A stretch of 59,258 nucleotides of DNA from Marinitoga hydrogenitolerans DSM 16785 (GCF_900129175.1 NZ_FQUI01000009.1:1-59258); one strand, 5' to 3'; shown: positions 1 through 8,778, counted from the stretch's first letter. Numbers and translations are program-made. Notes: generated by a model from the letters alone, not told the origin.

Positions 1-151
1 AAACGCTAAAAAGAGGGTGGTGTGTGGCTAATTTTGCTTTTTATAAAAAGTTAACATTTGATATTTTTCGCTATATTTCAGCGTTATCTCTTTTTTTAAA
101 AAAAACAATTGTCAAAGTCAGGAAAAAAATATAATTTTCTGGAGGTTATAT

Positions 152-1204
152 ATGCTTAAAATATTTCAAAAAATTCTTTTGATTATTTTTATCCTGTTTT
201 CTTTGATTTCTCTTTCTTCACCAGATACTTTTCAAGTTGTTGATAAAATAAAGGTTGGAGAGAGAACATTTCACATTGATATCTATGGGAATTATGCAAC
301 TATCTGCAATTACAGCGGTACCGTAAAAGTTGTTGATTATGTTAATGGTGATGTCACTTTATATGTAGATAATGGAGTTATTACAAGACCCATGGCAGGA
401 TATTATATAAATAATTATTTATATGTCATAGATAACGGAGATCCTTCTCTAAAAGTTATTAACAAGTGGGGAAGTCTTAGCAGAAAATTAAAGTTAAAAG
501 CTAAACCTGTAAATATGAAGTTTTCAAAAGATAAATTTTATGTTGCTACTACCAATCCTTATGGTTTATATATTATAAATAAAACATCTTTAAAAATAGA
601 AGCTTTCTATGAATTTCCAGTAAAAAGTCCTTTCATATCTTTGATTGATAATGATGTTTTAATTCCCATGTATGAAAATGAAAAAAACAATATTTTTACT
701 ACATATAAATTGTTGTTTAGGCTAAGCGATGAAAAGTTTATTATGAATTTAAAAAGAATTTCTTTTCCAATTGATATTGAAAGGTATAACGGAAAATACT
801 ATTTAGGTGAATATTTTGAAGGAGGAATATATGAATTTTGGGATAATTATCAAAAAAAGATTGCTCAATTTGGTAAATATTTAACTAATATTGGAATATT
901 CAACAATAATATAATCGGAAATTCACTTTTTGGTGGAATCTATATTTATTCGTTAAAAGATAAATCTATAAAAGTTATTTTAAAGGATATCCCTATTACT
1001 GATTTTGCATATAATACTACTAATGATTTTCTGTTTGCCATATCTCATATAACTGGCGAATTTTTTGTAATTGATAAGAATTTTAACGTTTATGAAAGGT
1101 TTAAAATCGATGATTATCCTATAGATATTGAAGTGCCAACAGATAATATTATTTTAGTATTAAGTACAGATGGTCAGGTATTAAATATTATAAGAAGGTT
1201 TTAA
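152..1204 (+). CDS. Secreted beta-propeller-like protein of unknown function
   Basis: A 350-residue protein with an N-terminal signal peptide: basic start MLKIFQK, then a hydrophobic run to about residue 23. The rest is a string of short beta-type segments with recurring phrases such as VIDNG, YIINK and FVIDKN. This resembles YncE/WD40-like propellers, where each blade reads out as a value tied to a name. No catalytic motif is visible. GGAGG lies at 141-145, six bases before the ATG. Its 3' end overlaps the convergent csaB gene by 17 bases. It is probably exported to the periplasm or toga space. The propeller assignment is inference from repeat texture. Confidence 0.7.
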   Translation: MLKIFQKILLIIFILFSLISLSSPDTFQVVDKIKVGERTFHIDIYGNYATICNYSGTVKVVDYVNGDVTLYVDNGVITRPMAGYYINNYLYVIDNGDPSLKVINKWGSLSRKLKLKAKPVNMKFSKDKFYVATTNPYGLYIINKTSLKIEAFYEFPVKSPFISLIDNDVLIPMYENEKNNIFTTYKLLFRLSDEKFIMNLKRISFPIDIERYNGKYYLGEYFEGGIYEFWDNYQKKIAQFGKYLTNIGIFNNNIIGNSLFGGIYIYSLKDKSIKVILKDIPITDFAYNTTNDFLFAISHITGEFFVIDKNFNVYERFKIDDYPIDIEVPTDNIILVLSTDGQVLNIIRRF

Positions 1205-2207
1205 TTAAATTTACTGTTTTTTCGTGTGTTTCATTCAAATTATTTACAAACTTTTCTTGCATATTATTAAATTTAAAATCATATATTTTTGATATTGCAC
1301 CAATCAAATCTTCTTCGTCTTTAAAAAATAAATTATATTCATTATTTATCGTCTTAAAAACTCTATAATTTTTTTGATTTTTATACATAATTACCGGAAC
1401 ACCCAGATATAAAGATAATATTCCACCATGTAGTCTATCAGAAATAACAAATTCAGATTTTAATATTTCATATAAAATTTTATTTTCTTCTGAAACTGGA
1501 AAGGAAATATTTATTTCATCTTTATATTTTTCAAAGAATTCATATGCTATTATCGAATCTTGCGATTTATTTAAAACTATAGGTGTTATTCTTTTTACAT
1601 TTATCTGTTCTAAAATATATAGTATTTTCGCCCAATTTCTTCTGTTTTTTATGATTATCGAAATATGCATTTTTTGAGGATCTTTTTTAAATATTATGTT
1701 TTTATATTTTATAACTCCAATATCTGTACCCAATTCGAAATTTCCAGAATATCTTTTTGCATATCTATAACTAGTTTCATCTCTTAATATTCCAAATAAT
1801 CGTTTATATTTTAAAATTTTTTTTAATCTTTTTAATGCATATTTATGTTTAAAATGACCAAATCCCTGGGAAACAAACAAAATATTTTTTTTATAGTGCT
1901 TAGCTATTGAAAATAAAAAATCATAATATAAAAAACTTTTTAAAGATGTCTCGCTTTGTAAGAGATTTCCACCACCATAAATCATTAAATCAATATCTTT
2001 TATTGTATTTATTATTTTTGGAAAATCATATTTATCTATTGTAAAAACCTTGAATTTATATTCTTTTTCAATCTTTGTTTTATCTGAAATCACATATATT
2101 TTTCCTTCAAATTTTATTTCTTTAAACATTTCTAACATTGATTCAAACAACATTTCGTCTCCAAGATTATTATGACCATAATATCCTACAAGAAAGATTT
2201 TTTTCAT
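1188..2207 (-). CDS. csaB: Polysaccharide pyruvyl transferase CsaB
   Basis: A 339-residue protein beginning MKKIFLVGYYGHNNLGDE, the typical opening of CsaB/polysaccharide pyruvyl transferases. Internal motifs include DLMIYGGGNLLQ (around residue 75), FVSQGFGH and FVISDRLHGGILSLYLGVPVI (near residue 255), all characteristic of the family. CsaB adds ketal-pyruvate to cell-wall polymers so that SLH-domain surface proteins can bind; in Thermotogota that would fit anchoring of the outer toga. An upstream TTG at 2216 is possible, but AAGGAG abuts it, whereas the ATG at 2207 has nine-base spacing, so 2207 is chosen. It diverges from the flgB operon across a 63-base gap. Confidence 0.9.
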   Translation of the reverse strand: MKKIFLVGYYGHNNLGDEMLFESMLEMFKEIKFEGKIYVISDKTKIEKEYKFKVFTIDKYDFPKIINTIKDIDLMIYGGGNLLQSETSLKSFLYYDFLFSIAKHYKKNILFVSQGFGHFKHKYALKRLKKILKYKRLFGILRDETSYRYAKRYSGNFELGTDIGVIKYKNIIFKKDPQKMHISIIIKNRRNWAKILYILEQINVKRITPIVLNKSQDSIIAYEFFEKYKDEINISFPVSEENKILYEILKSEFVISDRLHGGILSLYLGVPVIMYKNQKNYRVFKTINNEYNLFFKDEEDLIGAISKIYDFKFNNMQEKFVNNLNETHEKTVNLIKTFL

Positions 2208-2270
2208 TTTTTTCAACTCCTTAGGTTTTTTTTACCATTATATAGAATTATAACTCAGGAGGCGGATAAA

Positions 2271-2675
2271 ATGTTTGTAAAAGATCTTACAATGAATATT
2301 ATACCAAAAGCTTTAGACGCTATTGAAGCAAGACAAAAAATTTATTCTCATAATATAGCTAATTATAACACACCAGGTTATAAAAGAAAAGATATTTCTT
2401 TTGAAGAAGAATTAAGAAAAGCTTTAGGAAATTCTAATGAGATAAAATTAAAAACAAACAATTCAAAACATTTAAAAAACATACCTTCTATTAATGAAGT
2501 AAAATATGATATAATAGAAGACAAATCACGTTCAACAAGAGAAGATGGAAACAATGTTGATATTGATATTGAAATGGTTAAAATGATGGAAAACACTTTA
2601 CAATATAACGCTTTAACCAGATTAATTAACTATAGATTATCAGATTATAAAACAGTTATTGGAGGAATCAGATAA
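2271..2675 (+). CDS. flgB: Flagellar basal-body rod protein FlgB
   Basis: A 134-residue proximal rod protein. The N-terminal region has the rod signature: SHNIANYNTPGYKRKDISFEEEL (NIAN...TPGYK). The C-terminal coiled segment holds NNVDIDIEMVKMMENTLQYNALTRLI, also typical of FlgB. The start is the ATG at 2271 behind CAGGAGG. An in-frame extension back to 2172 overlaps csaB and is not protein-like. It forms the flagellar rod with FlgC, FlgF and FlgG. The stop codon overlaps the flgC start by one base (TAATG), so translation is probably coupled. Confidence 0.95.
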   Translation: MFVKDLTMNIIPKALDAIEARQKIYSHNIANYNTPGYKRKDISFEEELRKALGNSNEIKLKTNNSKHLKNIPSINEVKYDIIEDKSRSTREDGNNVDIDIEMVKMMENTLQYNALTRLINYRLSDYKTVIGGIR

Positions 2676-3106
2676 TGAATATTAATGCTTTTAAAATAAT
2701 GGATATCGCTGCAAGCGGAATGACAGCAGAAAGATTTAGATCAGAAGTAATCTCAAATAATCTTGCGAATGCAAATACTACAAGAACTGAGAATGGCGGA
2801 CCTTATAGGAGAAAAGTTGTTACTTTTAAAGAAGTTTTGAATAAAGAATTATCTAAAAAAGATGAACAAATATCTGGTGTAAGAGTCTCAAAATTAGAAG
2901 AAGATAATAGTCCTTTTAGATTGGTATATGATCCTGGTCATCCAGATGCTGACGAAAATGGATATGTTAAATATCCTAATGTTAATCCTCTCAGAGAAAT
3001 GGTCGATTTAATTACTGCACAAAGAGCTTATGAAGCTAATGTTGCAGTTATTAATTCTGCAAAAACAATGTTTAATTCTGCTTTATCTATAGGTCGTGGA
3101 GCTTAG
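2675..3106 (+). CDS. flgC: Flagellar basal-body rod protein FlgC
   Basis: A 143-residue proximal rod protein. It shows the family N-terminus (ASGMTAERFRSEVISNNLANANT, residues about 13-35). The C-terminal signature is YVKYPNVNPLREMVDLITAQRAYEAN, followed by the amphipathic end. It partners with FlgB in the rod that crosses the cell wall. The start overlaps the flgB stop by one base and the gene is followed by fliE after 12 bases. The normal length and intact motifs indicate a working gene. Confidence 0.97.
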   Translation: MNINAFKIMDIAASGMTAERFRSEVISNNLANANTTRTENGGPYRRKVVTFKEVLNKELSKKDEQISGVRVSKLEEDNSPFRLVYDPGHPDADENGYVKYPNVNPLREMVDLITAQRAYEANVAVINSAKTMFNSALSIGRGA

Positions 3107-3118
3107 GAGGTGTAAGTT

Positions 3119-3427
3119 ATGATTGAAAAAATCCCGGGAGTTTCAGGAATAAATGGAATTAATGATATAGCAAGGACGCAAAAAAACAATAAAACATCAT
3201 CAAAAAATTTGAATTTCGCAGATATTTTGAAAAATGCTATTGATGATGTAAATAAAACCCAAAAGATCTCTCAACAAATGAGTGCTGATTACGCAGCAGG
3301 AAAGATTGACAATATTCATAATGTTATTATTTCTGCTGAAAAAGCTTCTTTGTCATTAAAACTAACAACAGAAGTTACAAACAAAATTGTTCAGGCTTAC
3401 AAAGAAATTATGAAAATGCAAATTTAA
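3119..3427 (+). CDS. fliE: Flagellar hook-basal body complex protein FliE
   Basis: A 102-residue protein matching FliE in length and C-terminal motif: FADILKNAIDDVNKTQKISQ followed by GKIDNIHNVIISAEKASLSLKLTTEVTNKIVQAYKEIMKMQI. FliE joins the MS ring to the rod and is exported through the flagellar type III apparatus. GGAGGTG precedes the ATG. It is the third gene of flgB-flgC-fliE, an order common in many bacteria. Confidence 0.95.
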   Translation: MIEKIPGVSGINGINDIARTQKNNKTSSKNLNFADILKNAIDDVNKTQKISQQMSADYAAGKIDNIHNVIISAEKASLSLKLTTEVTNKIVQAYKEIMKMQI

Positions 3428-3447
3428 TTCTGAAGTGAGGGTGAAAA

Positions 3448-3921
3448 ATGGAAGATATAATTAAAGCCGTTGATGAATTTTTTGAAAGACATCCAGAGTC
3501 AGATTTTGAAACTCTGGAATTGTTTCTTTATGATAATTTCGATAAAAAGGATGTTGAACAGTATCTTCAATTATTGGGTGAAACTATATTAAGTGCCGAA
3601 TCTAAATTTAAAGACCCTATGAATGCTCTTTTAGATAACGAACCTGAAGTTAAAGTCATAGAAAATCCTTCTGATGTTTTATTAAAAAAATTAGACGTAA
3701 AAAACTGGCCTATATGGGAAAAAGAAGTTTCTACTTTTGATTGGTATTATGAAGATACTGAAGTGTGTTATATTTTAGATGGAGAAGTTATTGTTCATAC
3801 AAAAAATTACAATTATAAAATTAAAAAAGGCAATTTAGTTAAATTTAAAAAAGGGCTTTCTTGCAAATGGGAAATTCTTAAACCTATTAAAAAACATTAT
3901 AATTTTGGAATAACCATATAG
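3448..3921 (+). CDS. Cupin-domain protein
   Basis: A 157-residue protein with two parts. The acidic helical N-terminal half (about residues 1-75) has no recognised family. The C-terminal cupin (about 80-157) carries the EVCYILDGEVIVH strand pair, the loop KKGNLVKFKKGLSCKWEI and a closing HYNF segment. It resembles Cupin_3/DUF861 small-barrel proteins, but the classic metal-binding His pairs are mostly missing. The substrate is unknown. It follows fliE by 20 bases and a strong hairpin terminator overlaps its stop, so it is probably the last gene of the flgBC-fliE operon. A flagellar role is only suggested by position. Confidence 0.75.
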   Translation: MEDIIKAVDEFFERHPESDFETLELFLYDNFDKKDVEQYLQLLGETILSAESKFKDPMNALLDNEPEVKVIENPSDVLLKKLDVKNWPIWEKEVSTFDWYYEDTEVCYILDGEVIVHTKNYNYKIKKGNLVKFKKGLSCKWEILKPIKKHYNFGITI

Positions 3922-3951
3922 ACTGCTATCATAGGCAGTCTATATTTTTAT
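3920..3951 (+). terminator. Rho-independent terminator after cupin gene
   Basis: Seven-base perfect arms AGACTGC and GCAGTCT around an eight-base loop, followed by TATATTTTTA. It ends the flgB-flgC-fliE-cupin transcript. Confidence 0.8.
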
Positions 3952-4001
3952 ATTGTTATATATTTAGAAAATTAAGATTCAATATTATAATTATAAAAAT
4001 T

Positions 4002-4048
4002 AAAAAAACAAAGAATTATTATTGTAATTCTTCGTAGTTTTGTTTTTT
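4002..4048. terminator. Possible bulged bidirectional hairpin
   Basis: Arms AAGAATTA and TAATTCTT are flanked by A-rich and T-rich runs that pair again after a five-base bulge (cgtag). The A/T tails on both sides would allow termination in either direction. The bulge makes this less certain than the hairpin at 3920. Confidence 0.4.
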
Positions 4049-4092
4049 ACTGTTTAATTATAGATAATCGTATTTTTTATTTACAGAAAATA

Positions 4093-4110
4093 TGACTATA
4101 ATTATAGTCA
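4093..4110. promoter_or_regulatory. 18-bp palindromic operator of antitoxin gene
   Basis: TGACTATAATTATAGTCA is a perfect 18-base palindrome. It contains TATAAT (4097-4102) and ends one base before AGGAGG and 12 bases before the antitoxin ATG. Phd/YefM proteins bind palindromes over their own promoters, so it is a likely autorepression site. The overlap with -10 is seen; binding is inferred. Confidence 0.65.
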
Positions 4111-4122
4111 AGGAGGATTTTT

Positions 4123-4386
4123 ATGGATATTGAAAATTTGAAATTTTACAGCGTGGCTGAAGCCAAATCAAAATTTTCTTATGTAACAGAGGAATCGAAA
4201 AGGAAATTCGTTGTTATCACAAAAAATGGAAAACCTGAATTTGTTCTAATAGGATTTGACAAATTTAAAAAATTAATGAATTTTATTGATGAAATTAGAG
4301 ATTTATATCTTATGGAAATAGGTGATCCTTCTAAATATAATGAAATAAAAGATATATTTAAAGAAATTGAAATTTTAGAAGAATAA
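4123..4386 (+). CDS. Phd/YefM-type antitoxin without an adjacent toxin
   Basis: An 87-residue protein of Phd/YefM type. The DNA-binding N-terminal half reads FYSVAEAKSKFSYVTEESKRKFVVITKNGKPEFVLIGFDKFKKL, with the family pattern of a short helix-rich start, an ITKNGKP turn and a VLI strand. The acidic C-terminal tail (about 58-87) would normally wrap a toxin. No RelE, YoeB or Doc-type toxin gene lies on either side. The next gene, 17 bases on, is a sugar-transporter ATPase. A perfect palindrome lies over its promoter. It may therefore act as a plain transcription regulator of itself and the ATPase gene. Confidence 0.82.
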   Translation: MDIENLKFYSVAEAKSKFSYVTEESKRKFVVITKNGKPEFVLIGFDKFKKLMNFIDEIRDLYLMEIGDPSKYNEIKDIFKEIEILEE

Positions 4387-4403
4387 AATTGGAGGTGTTT
4401 TTA

Positions 4404-5507
4404 ATGGCACAAGTTGTATTGGAAAATATTGATAAAATTTACCCTAACGGATTTCATGCAGTTAAAAATGCAAGTTTTACTATCGAAGATAAAGAATTTT
4501 GTGTTTTGTTAGGTCCTTCAGGATGCGGAAAAACTACAACATTAAGAATGATTGCAGGATTAGAAGAAATAACAGATGGAAAATTAGTGATTGATGGCAA
4601 AATCGTTAATGATGTTGAACCAAAGGATAGAGATATTGCTTTTGTTTTCCAGAATTATGCTCTTTATCCTCATATGACAGTATATGATAATATGGCTTTT
4701 GGTTTAAAATTAAGAAAATTCCCAAAAGAAGAAATTGATGCTAGGGTAAAAAATGCAGCAAAAATTTTAGATATTGCACATTTATTAGATAGAAAGCCTA
4801 AACAATTATCAGGTGGTCAAAGACAGAGGGTTGCAGTTGGTAGAGCTATTGTTAGGGATCCTAAAGTATTTTTATTTGACGAACCTTTATCAAATTTAGA
4901 TGCGAAATTAAGGGTTCAAATGAGAAGTGAATTAAAAAAATTACATCATAGATTAAACGCAACAATAGTATATGTTACTCACGACCAAGTTGAAGCTATG
5001 ACTATGGCTGATAAAATTGTTATTATGAAAGATGGAGTTATTCAACAAATTGGAAGTCCTTTCGATGTATATTTCAGACCAACAAATAAATTTGTTGCTG
5101 GTTTTATTGGTACTCCTCCTATGAATTTCTTAGAAGCGAAAATAGTTAAAGGTGAAGGCGGATTATGGGTTGCTTCAGAAGGTTTCAAAGTAAAGGTTCC
5201 AAAAGAATTCGAAGAAAAATTAGAATCTTATATAGATAAAGATGTTGTATTTGGAATTAGGCCAGAAAATATTCATGATAAATCAATATATAAAGGTGAG
5301 CATACAAATGATGTTATTAAAGGAATTGTTGATGTTGCAGAACCTTTAGGAAGTGAAACTTTATTACATGTTAATATTGGTGGTCAAGCATTTGTTGCTA
5401 AAGTTGATCCTACTACGACTGCTAGGGAAGACAGTGAAGTTGAATTGATCTTAGAAATGGAAACAATGCATATTTTTGATAAAGAAACTGAATTAGCAGT
5501 TATATAA
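4404..5507 (+). CDS. Sugar ABC transporter ATPase (UgpC/MsmK/MalK type)
   Basis: A 367-residue ATPase of the carbohydrate-uptake subfamily. Walker A is GPSGCGKTT (about 37-45), the Q-loop is FVFQNYALYPHMT, the signature LSGGQRQRVAVGRAI, Walker B VFLFDEPLSNLD and the switch VTHDQ. The C-terminal third (from about 235) has the TOBE/MOBE fold seen in MalK and UgpC (FGIRPENIHD). No permease or binding protein is nearby, so it probably serves several sugar importers as a shared ATPase, as MsmX does in Bacillus. ATG 4404 follows GGAGGTG; a TTG at 4389 would place the ribosome site inside the gene. A strong terminator follows. Confidence 0.93.
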   Translation: MAQVVLENIDKIYPNGFHAVKNASFTIEDKEFCVLLGPSGCGKTTTLRMIAGLEEITDGKLVIDGKIVNDVEPKDRDIAFVFQNYALYPHMTVYDNMAFGLKLRKFPKEEIDARVKNAAKILDIAHLLDRKPKQLSGGQRQRVAVGRAIVRDPKVFLFDEPLSNLDAKLRVQMRSELKKLHHRLNATIVYVTHDQVEAMTMADKIVIMKDGVIQQIGSPFDVYFRPTNKFVAGFIGTPPMNFLEAKIVKGEGGLWVASEGFKVKVPKEFEEKLESYIDKDVVFGIRPENIHDKSIYKGEHTNDVIKGIVDVAEPLGSETLLHVNIGGQAFVAKVDPTTTAREDSEVELILEMETMHIFDKETELAVI

Positions 5508-5511
5508 CATA

Positions 5512-5551
5512 AAAACAAGAACTCCCTTTGCTAAAAGGGAGTTCTTGTTTT
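5512..5551. terminator. Strong terminator after sugar ATPase gene
   Basis: An 18-base perfect stem (ACAAGAACTCCCTTT and its complement, with A/T extensions) around GCTA, ending in TTTT. The A-run on the left arm would also work on the other strand. Confidence 0.92.
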
Positions 5552-5613
5552 ATCTTCATAAGGATTATTCTTTTTTAAAAATTTTATGTTATACTTAATA
5601 TGGAGGTGTGCTT

Positions 5614-6348
5614 ATGGCAAATATTTTTGAAATAGAAAAATTTTTAAATGATTTATTAGATATCAATAAATTTAATGATTATTGCTTTAATGGAATACAA
5701 ATTGAAGGAAAACATGAAGTAAAAAAAATTGCTGTAGGTGTTTCATTTAATAAACAATTTTTAGACGAAGCTATTGAAAATAATGCGGATATGCTTCTTG
5801 TACATCACGGAATTTTTGGTAAGGACTTTTTTAAGATTCGAGGATATTTTAAAAAACGTATTGAAAAAGTCATAAAAAATAATATCACTCTTATGGGATA
5901 TCATTTGCCTTTAGATGCACATTTAATATATGGAAATAATGCTCAAATAGCTAAAAAATTAAATTTAAATAATATAGAAAGCTATGATATAGGTGTAAAA
6001 GGAAATTTTGATGAGGATATACCTTTTGAAAAATTTAAAAGAATGCTTGAGAAAATTTTTAATAGAAGAGATTTATTAATTTATCAGAATAAAAATTACG
6101 TTAAAAATGTAGTTATAATATCAGGAGGAGCATCTTATGCAATCGAATCTTTGGAAGGTGTTGCAGATACTTTTATAACAGGTGAAGTGAAAGAACATAT
6201 TAGAGATATAGCTTCAGAAATGGGGATAAATTATATAAATGCTGGTCATTATGCAACCGAAATATTCGGTGTTAAAGCCATTTCTAATTTATTAAAAGAT
6301 AAATTCAACATTGAAAATATTTTCATTGATACATATAATGAAATTTAA
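5614..6348 (+). CDS. Nif3-like dinuclear metal-centre protein
   Basis: A 244-residue member of the Nif3/YbgI (GTP cyclohydrolase I type 2 homologue) family. Visible metal-binding motifs are MLLVHHGIFG near residue 60, GYHLPLDAH near 98 and AGHYATEIFG near 210. The GGASYAIESL segment is also typical. These proteins form hexameric rings with paired metal ions and have no firmly established reaction. ATG 5614 follows TATGGAGGTG; a GTG at 5608 is part of the ribosome site. A -10 TATACT lies at 5590-5595. It is the first gene after a strong terminator and is followed after 47 bases by a LysM gene. Confidence 0.9.
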   Translation: MANIFEIEKFLNDLLDINKFNDYCFNGIQIEGKHEVKKIAVGVSFNKQFLDEAIENNADMLLVHHGIFGKDFFKIRGYFKKRIEKVIKNNITLMGYHLPLDAHLIYGNNAQIAKKLNLNNIESYDIGVKGNFDEDIPFEKFKRMLEKIFNRRDLLIYQNKNYVKNVVIISGGASYAIESLEGVADTFITGEVKEHIRDIASEMGINYINAGHYATEIFGVKAISNLLKDKFNIENIFIDTYNEI

Positions 6349-6395
6349 TTATTTTATGATATAATTGTTTTTGATAATATTAGGGAGGGCTAATC

Positions 6396-7112
6396 ATGAA
6401 AAAATCATTATTTACACTCATAATTTTAATTTTGTCTTTTTTAGCTTTTTCAATAAACTTTTCTAAAAGCAATGAAGGATACTATGAAATTCCATCATAT
6501 AAACCCTTTCTAGGTGTTGAATTTAGCAATGAACTTTTTGATAAAAATATGCCTTTTTTATTGGCAAACTTAGAATATAACGGCAAGTTTTATTACATGC
6601 CATATACAAAATACTTATATAAAAACAATGAAGTCTTTGTTATTGGCGTAATAGAAAGAAATGATGATTATGAATATAACAATTTTAAAATTTATAGCAC
6701 CAATCATATTATAAATACTTTTTCTAAAGAAATTAAAGAAGCAAATATATCGATAATTATCCTATATAAAAACGTTTCACTTCATGGTAAAAAAATTAGC
6801 CAGGAAAGTACAAATTTAAATCTACAAGATTTTTCTTTTATAATAAATGACACTTTGCCAAGAGAAATATATTCTTTAGACAATTCTGTATTTGAAAAAT
6901 ATTACAAAGAAGAAATGCCAAAAGATAATTATATTTACTATAAAGTAAAAAGTGGAGATACTTTATACAGCATTTCACGTATTTTTGGTGTTTCCATAGA
7001 CTATTTATTAAAAATTAATAATATTAAATCTCCAGAATTATTAAAAGATGATATGTTCATAATTGTCGGTACCTCAAAAAACTTTATAAGTAAGGGTGAA
7101 GCAAATGAGTAA
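6396..7112 (+). CDS. Secreted LysM-domain protein
   Basis: A 238-residue exported protein. The signal peptide is about residues 1-19 (MKKSLFTLIILILSFLAFS). The central region (about 20-180) has no recognised family. The C-terminal LysM domain begins YYKVKSGDTLYSISRIFGVSIDYLLKINNI and should bind peptidoglycan. No hydrolase domain is seen, so it may be a wall-attached structural protein. GGGAGGG precedes the ATG. The 3' end overlaps the HD-GYP gene by eight bases, linking the two in expression. Confidence 0.88.
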   Translation: MKKSLFTLIILILSFLAFSINFSKSNEGYYEIPSYKPFLGVEFSNELFDKNMPFLLANLEYNGKFYYMPYTKYLYKNNEVFVIGVIERNDDYEYNNFKIYSTNHIINTFSKEIKEANISIIILYKNVSLHGKKISQESTNLNLQDFSFIINDTLPREIYSLDNSVFEKYYKEEMPKDNYIYYKVKSGDTLYSISRIFGVSIDYLLKINNIKSPELLKDDMFIIVGTSKNFISKGEANE

Positions 7113-8778
7113 GTATGAGGCTATTAGTTCAATAATAGCTGAAATGCCTATTTCAAATTTCAGATTGATTTTGGGAATTAAAATTTCCGATAATTTATTT
7201 AGAATTGTGTCATATTTTGATTCTGAAAATATGGATTTTGATCTTTCTATGAATTCTATGTGTTTTTCTGTTGAAGATAAATTTCTTATTAATAATTTTG
7301 ATTCTGTTTTATATGAAGAATCTATTAATAAACACTTTTTCGATGGAAAAAGAAATCATTTTGCTATAGGTCAAAATATTATCTTTCGAAATAATATTGT
7401 TGGTTTTATTTATGTGTTATTAGATAAAAATACAAAATATGACAATATTAATACCTTAAAAGACTTATTTTATGAACATTTGAAAAGTTTTTTAACTATA
7501 CTTTTGGATATGAAAGATGAAGTATTAAAAGAATACTCCATTGAGCAAACAATAAATTCTTTATTTTCAATTTTAAAAGCACATGATGCTTATACTTATT
7601 ATCATTCTTTACGAATAGCTGATCTTTCTGTACTTATTGCTGAAAATTTAAAATTGGATCAAAAAAATATTGAAAAATTATACTATGCCGCTTTAATACA
7701 TGATTTGGGAGAAATTTGGATACCAAAAGAAATATTACAAAAGTCTGAAAAACTTACTCCCGTGGAATTAGAAATTATAAAACAACATACTAATAATCTT
7801 GAATTTTTATTTGCAGGAAACGATTATTTTTCTGAATATGTGGAAATCGCAAAGTATCACCATGAATATTTAGATGGTAGTGGTTACTCTAAAAAAAATA
7901 AATATTATCTTTCTTTATTGTCAAAAATATTAGTCGTTTCTGAAGTTACTGATGCTTTGCTCTCTAACAGACCATGGAGAAAAGCTATGAAAATTGAAGA
8001 TGCTCCAAAAATTTTATTTAAAATGGTTGAAAATAATAAATTAGACGGAGAAATTGTAAAAACTGTTGTAAAAATAATCCCTGATTTTTATGGTGGCCTT
8101 TTACCAAACACTTTAATGAAATACAATGATGTTTTTATTAATTTCAATATTGAAAAAAAAGAAATAAAATTAAAAGCTAAAATTATAGATTCTAAAAAAG
8201 ATTTTATCAATATCTTTTTACCTCAAAAAACTATTGAAATAGATGAAAAAAACTTTAATATTGAAAAAGATCTTTTACAACTTGAAAATAATATATCTAT
8301 TGAATACTATTCTAACAATAATTCATTTAATAAAACGTGTACAATTGTAGGGAAAAATAAAACAGGTTATATTCTAAAAATTAATAAAAATATAGAAGAT
8401 TCTGAGAGTGTTTCTGTAAAGTGGAATTTGATTGGTGTCGGGGTACCTTTAAAAAAAGTCGTTTTTGTTAATAAATATGTATGGAGACTTGATAATGAAA
8501 AAGCTTTTAAAATTAATATTGAAAGCATATCAAATAAAAATCTTATATTTTATGCTTTAAAAGACAAAGTAAATAATATGGTTGATTCGAAAATTTTAAT
8601 AACTTTTGAAGCAATGAATTTAAAAATAAACCTTATAGGTGAAATAATATATAAAGAAGAAATTTTTAGTGGATATTATCATTGTGATTTCAAAATTGGA
8701 GAAGTCACAGATGATGAGTATACAAAATTAATTCAAATAATAAATTTAAGGAAAGAACAATTAAAAATGTTACATTAA
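7105..8778 (+). CDS. HD-GYP domain protein with PilZ-like C-terminus, signature altered
   Basis: A 557-residue cytoplasmic protein. The N-terminal part (about 1-145) is GAF-like in texture. The HD-GYP domain (about 150-320) has HSLRIADLS, H199-D200-L-G-E203 and HHE 252-254 with DGSGYS. The HD and HHE metal ligands are present, but the canonical HDxGK lysine is Glu203 and GYP reads GYS (260-262). The C-terminal third looks like a YcgR-type PilZN-PilZ pair ending in the usual Ile-rich helix (LIQIINLRKEQLKML), without a clear RxxxR. It may be a weak c-di-GMP phosphodiesterase or a sensor only. ATG 7105 follows AAGGGTG; a GTG at 7096 is less likely. Confidence 0.85.
   Translation: MSKYEAISSIIAEMPISNFRLILGIKISDNLFRIVSYFDSENMDFDLSMNSMCFSVEDKFLINNFDSVLYEESINKHFFDGKRNHFAIGQNIIFRNNIVGFIYVLLDKNTKYDNINTLKDLFYEHLKSFLTILLDMKDEVLKEYSIEQTINSLFSILKAHDAYTYYHSLRIADLSVLIAENLKLDQKNIEKLYYAALIHDLGEIWIPKEILQKSEKLTPVELEIIKQHTNNLEFLFAGNDYFSEYVEIAKYHHEYLDGSGYSKKNKYYLSLLSKILVVSEVTDALLSNRPWRKAMKIEDAPKILFKMVENNKLDGEIVKTVVKIIPDFYGGLLPNTLMKYNDVFINFNIEKKEIKLKAKIIDSKKDFINIFLPQKTIEIDEKNFNIEKDLLQLENNISIEYYSNNNSFNKTCTIVGKNKTGYILKINKNIEDSESVSVKWNLIGVGVPLKKVVFVNKYVWRLDNEKAFKINIESISNKNLIFYALKDKVNNMVDSKILITFEAMNLKINLIGEIIYKEEIFSGYYHCDFKIGEVTDDEYTKLIQIINLRKEQLKMLH

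Noticed and set aside
109-135. TTGTCA and TATAAT as promoter of the first gene
   Set aside because: The spacer is only 15 bases and transcription would start at about the GGAGG at 141, removing the ribosome site from the message.
1346-1353. GACGATAA on the minus strand inside csaB as another sigma-28 site
   Set aside because: No TAAA-type -35 lies at the right distance, it is inside a coding region, and it encodes ordinary csaB residues (KTINN). Chance match.
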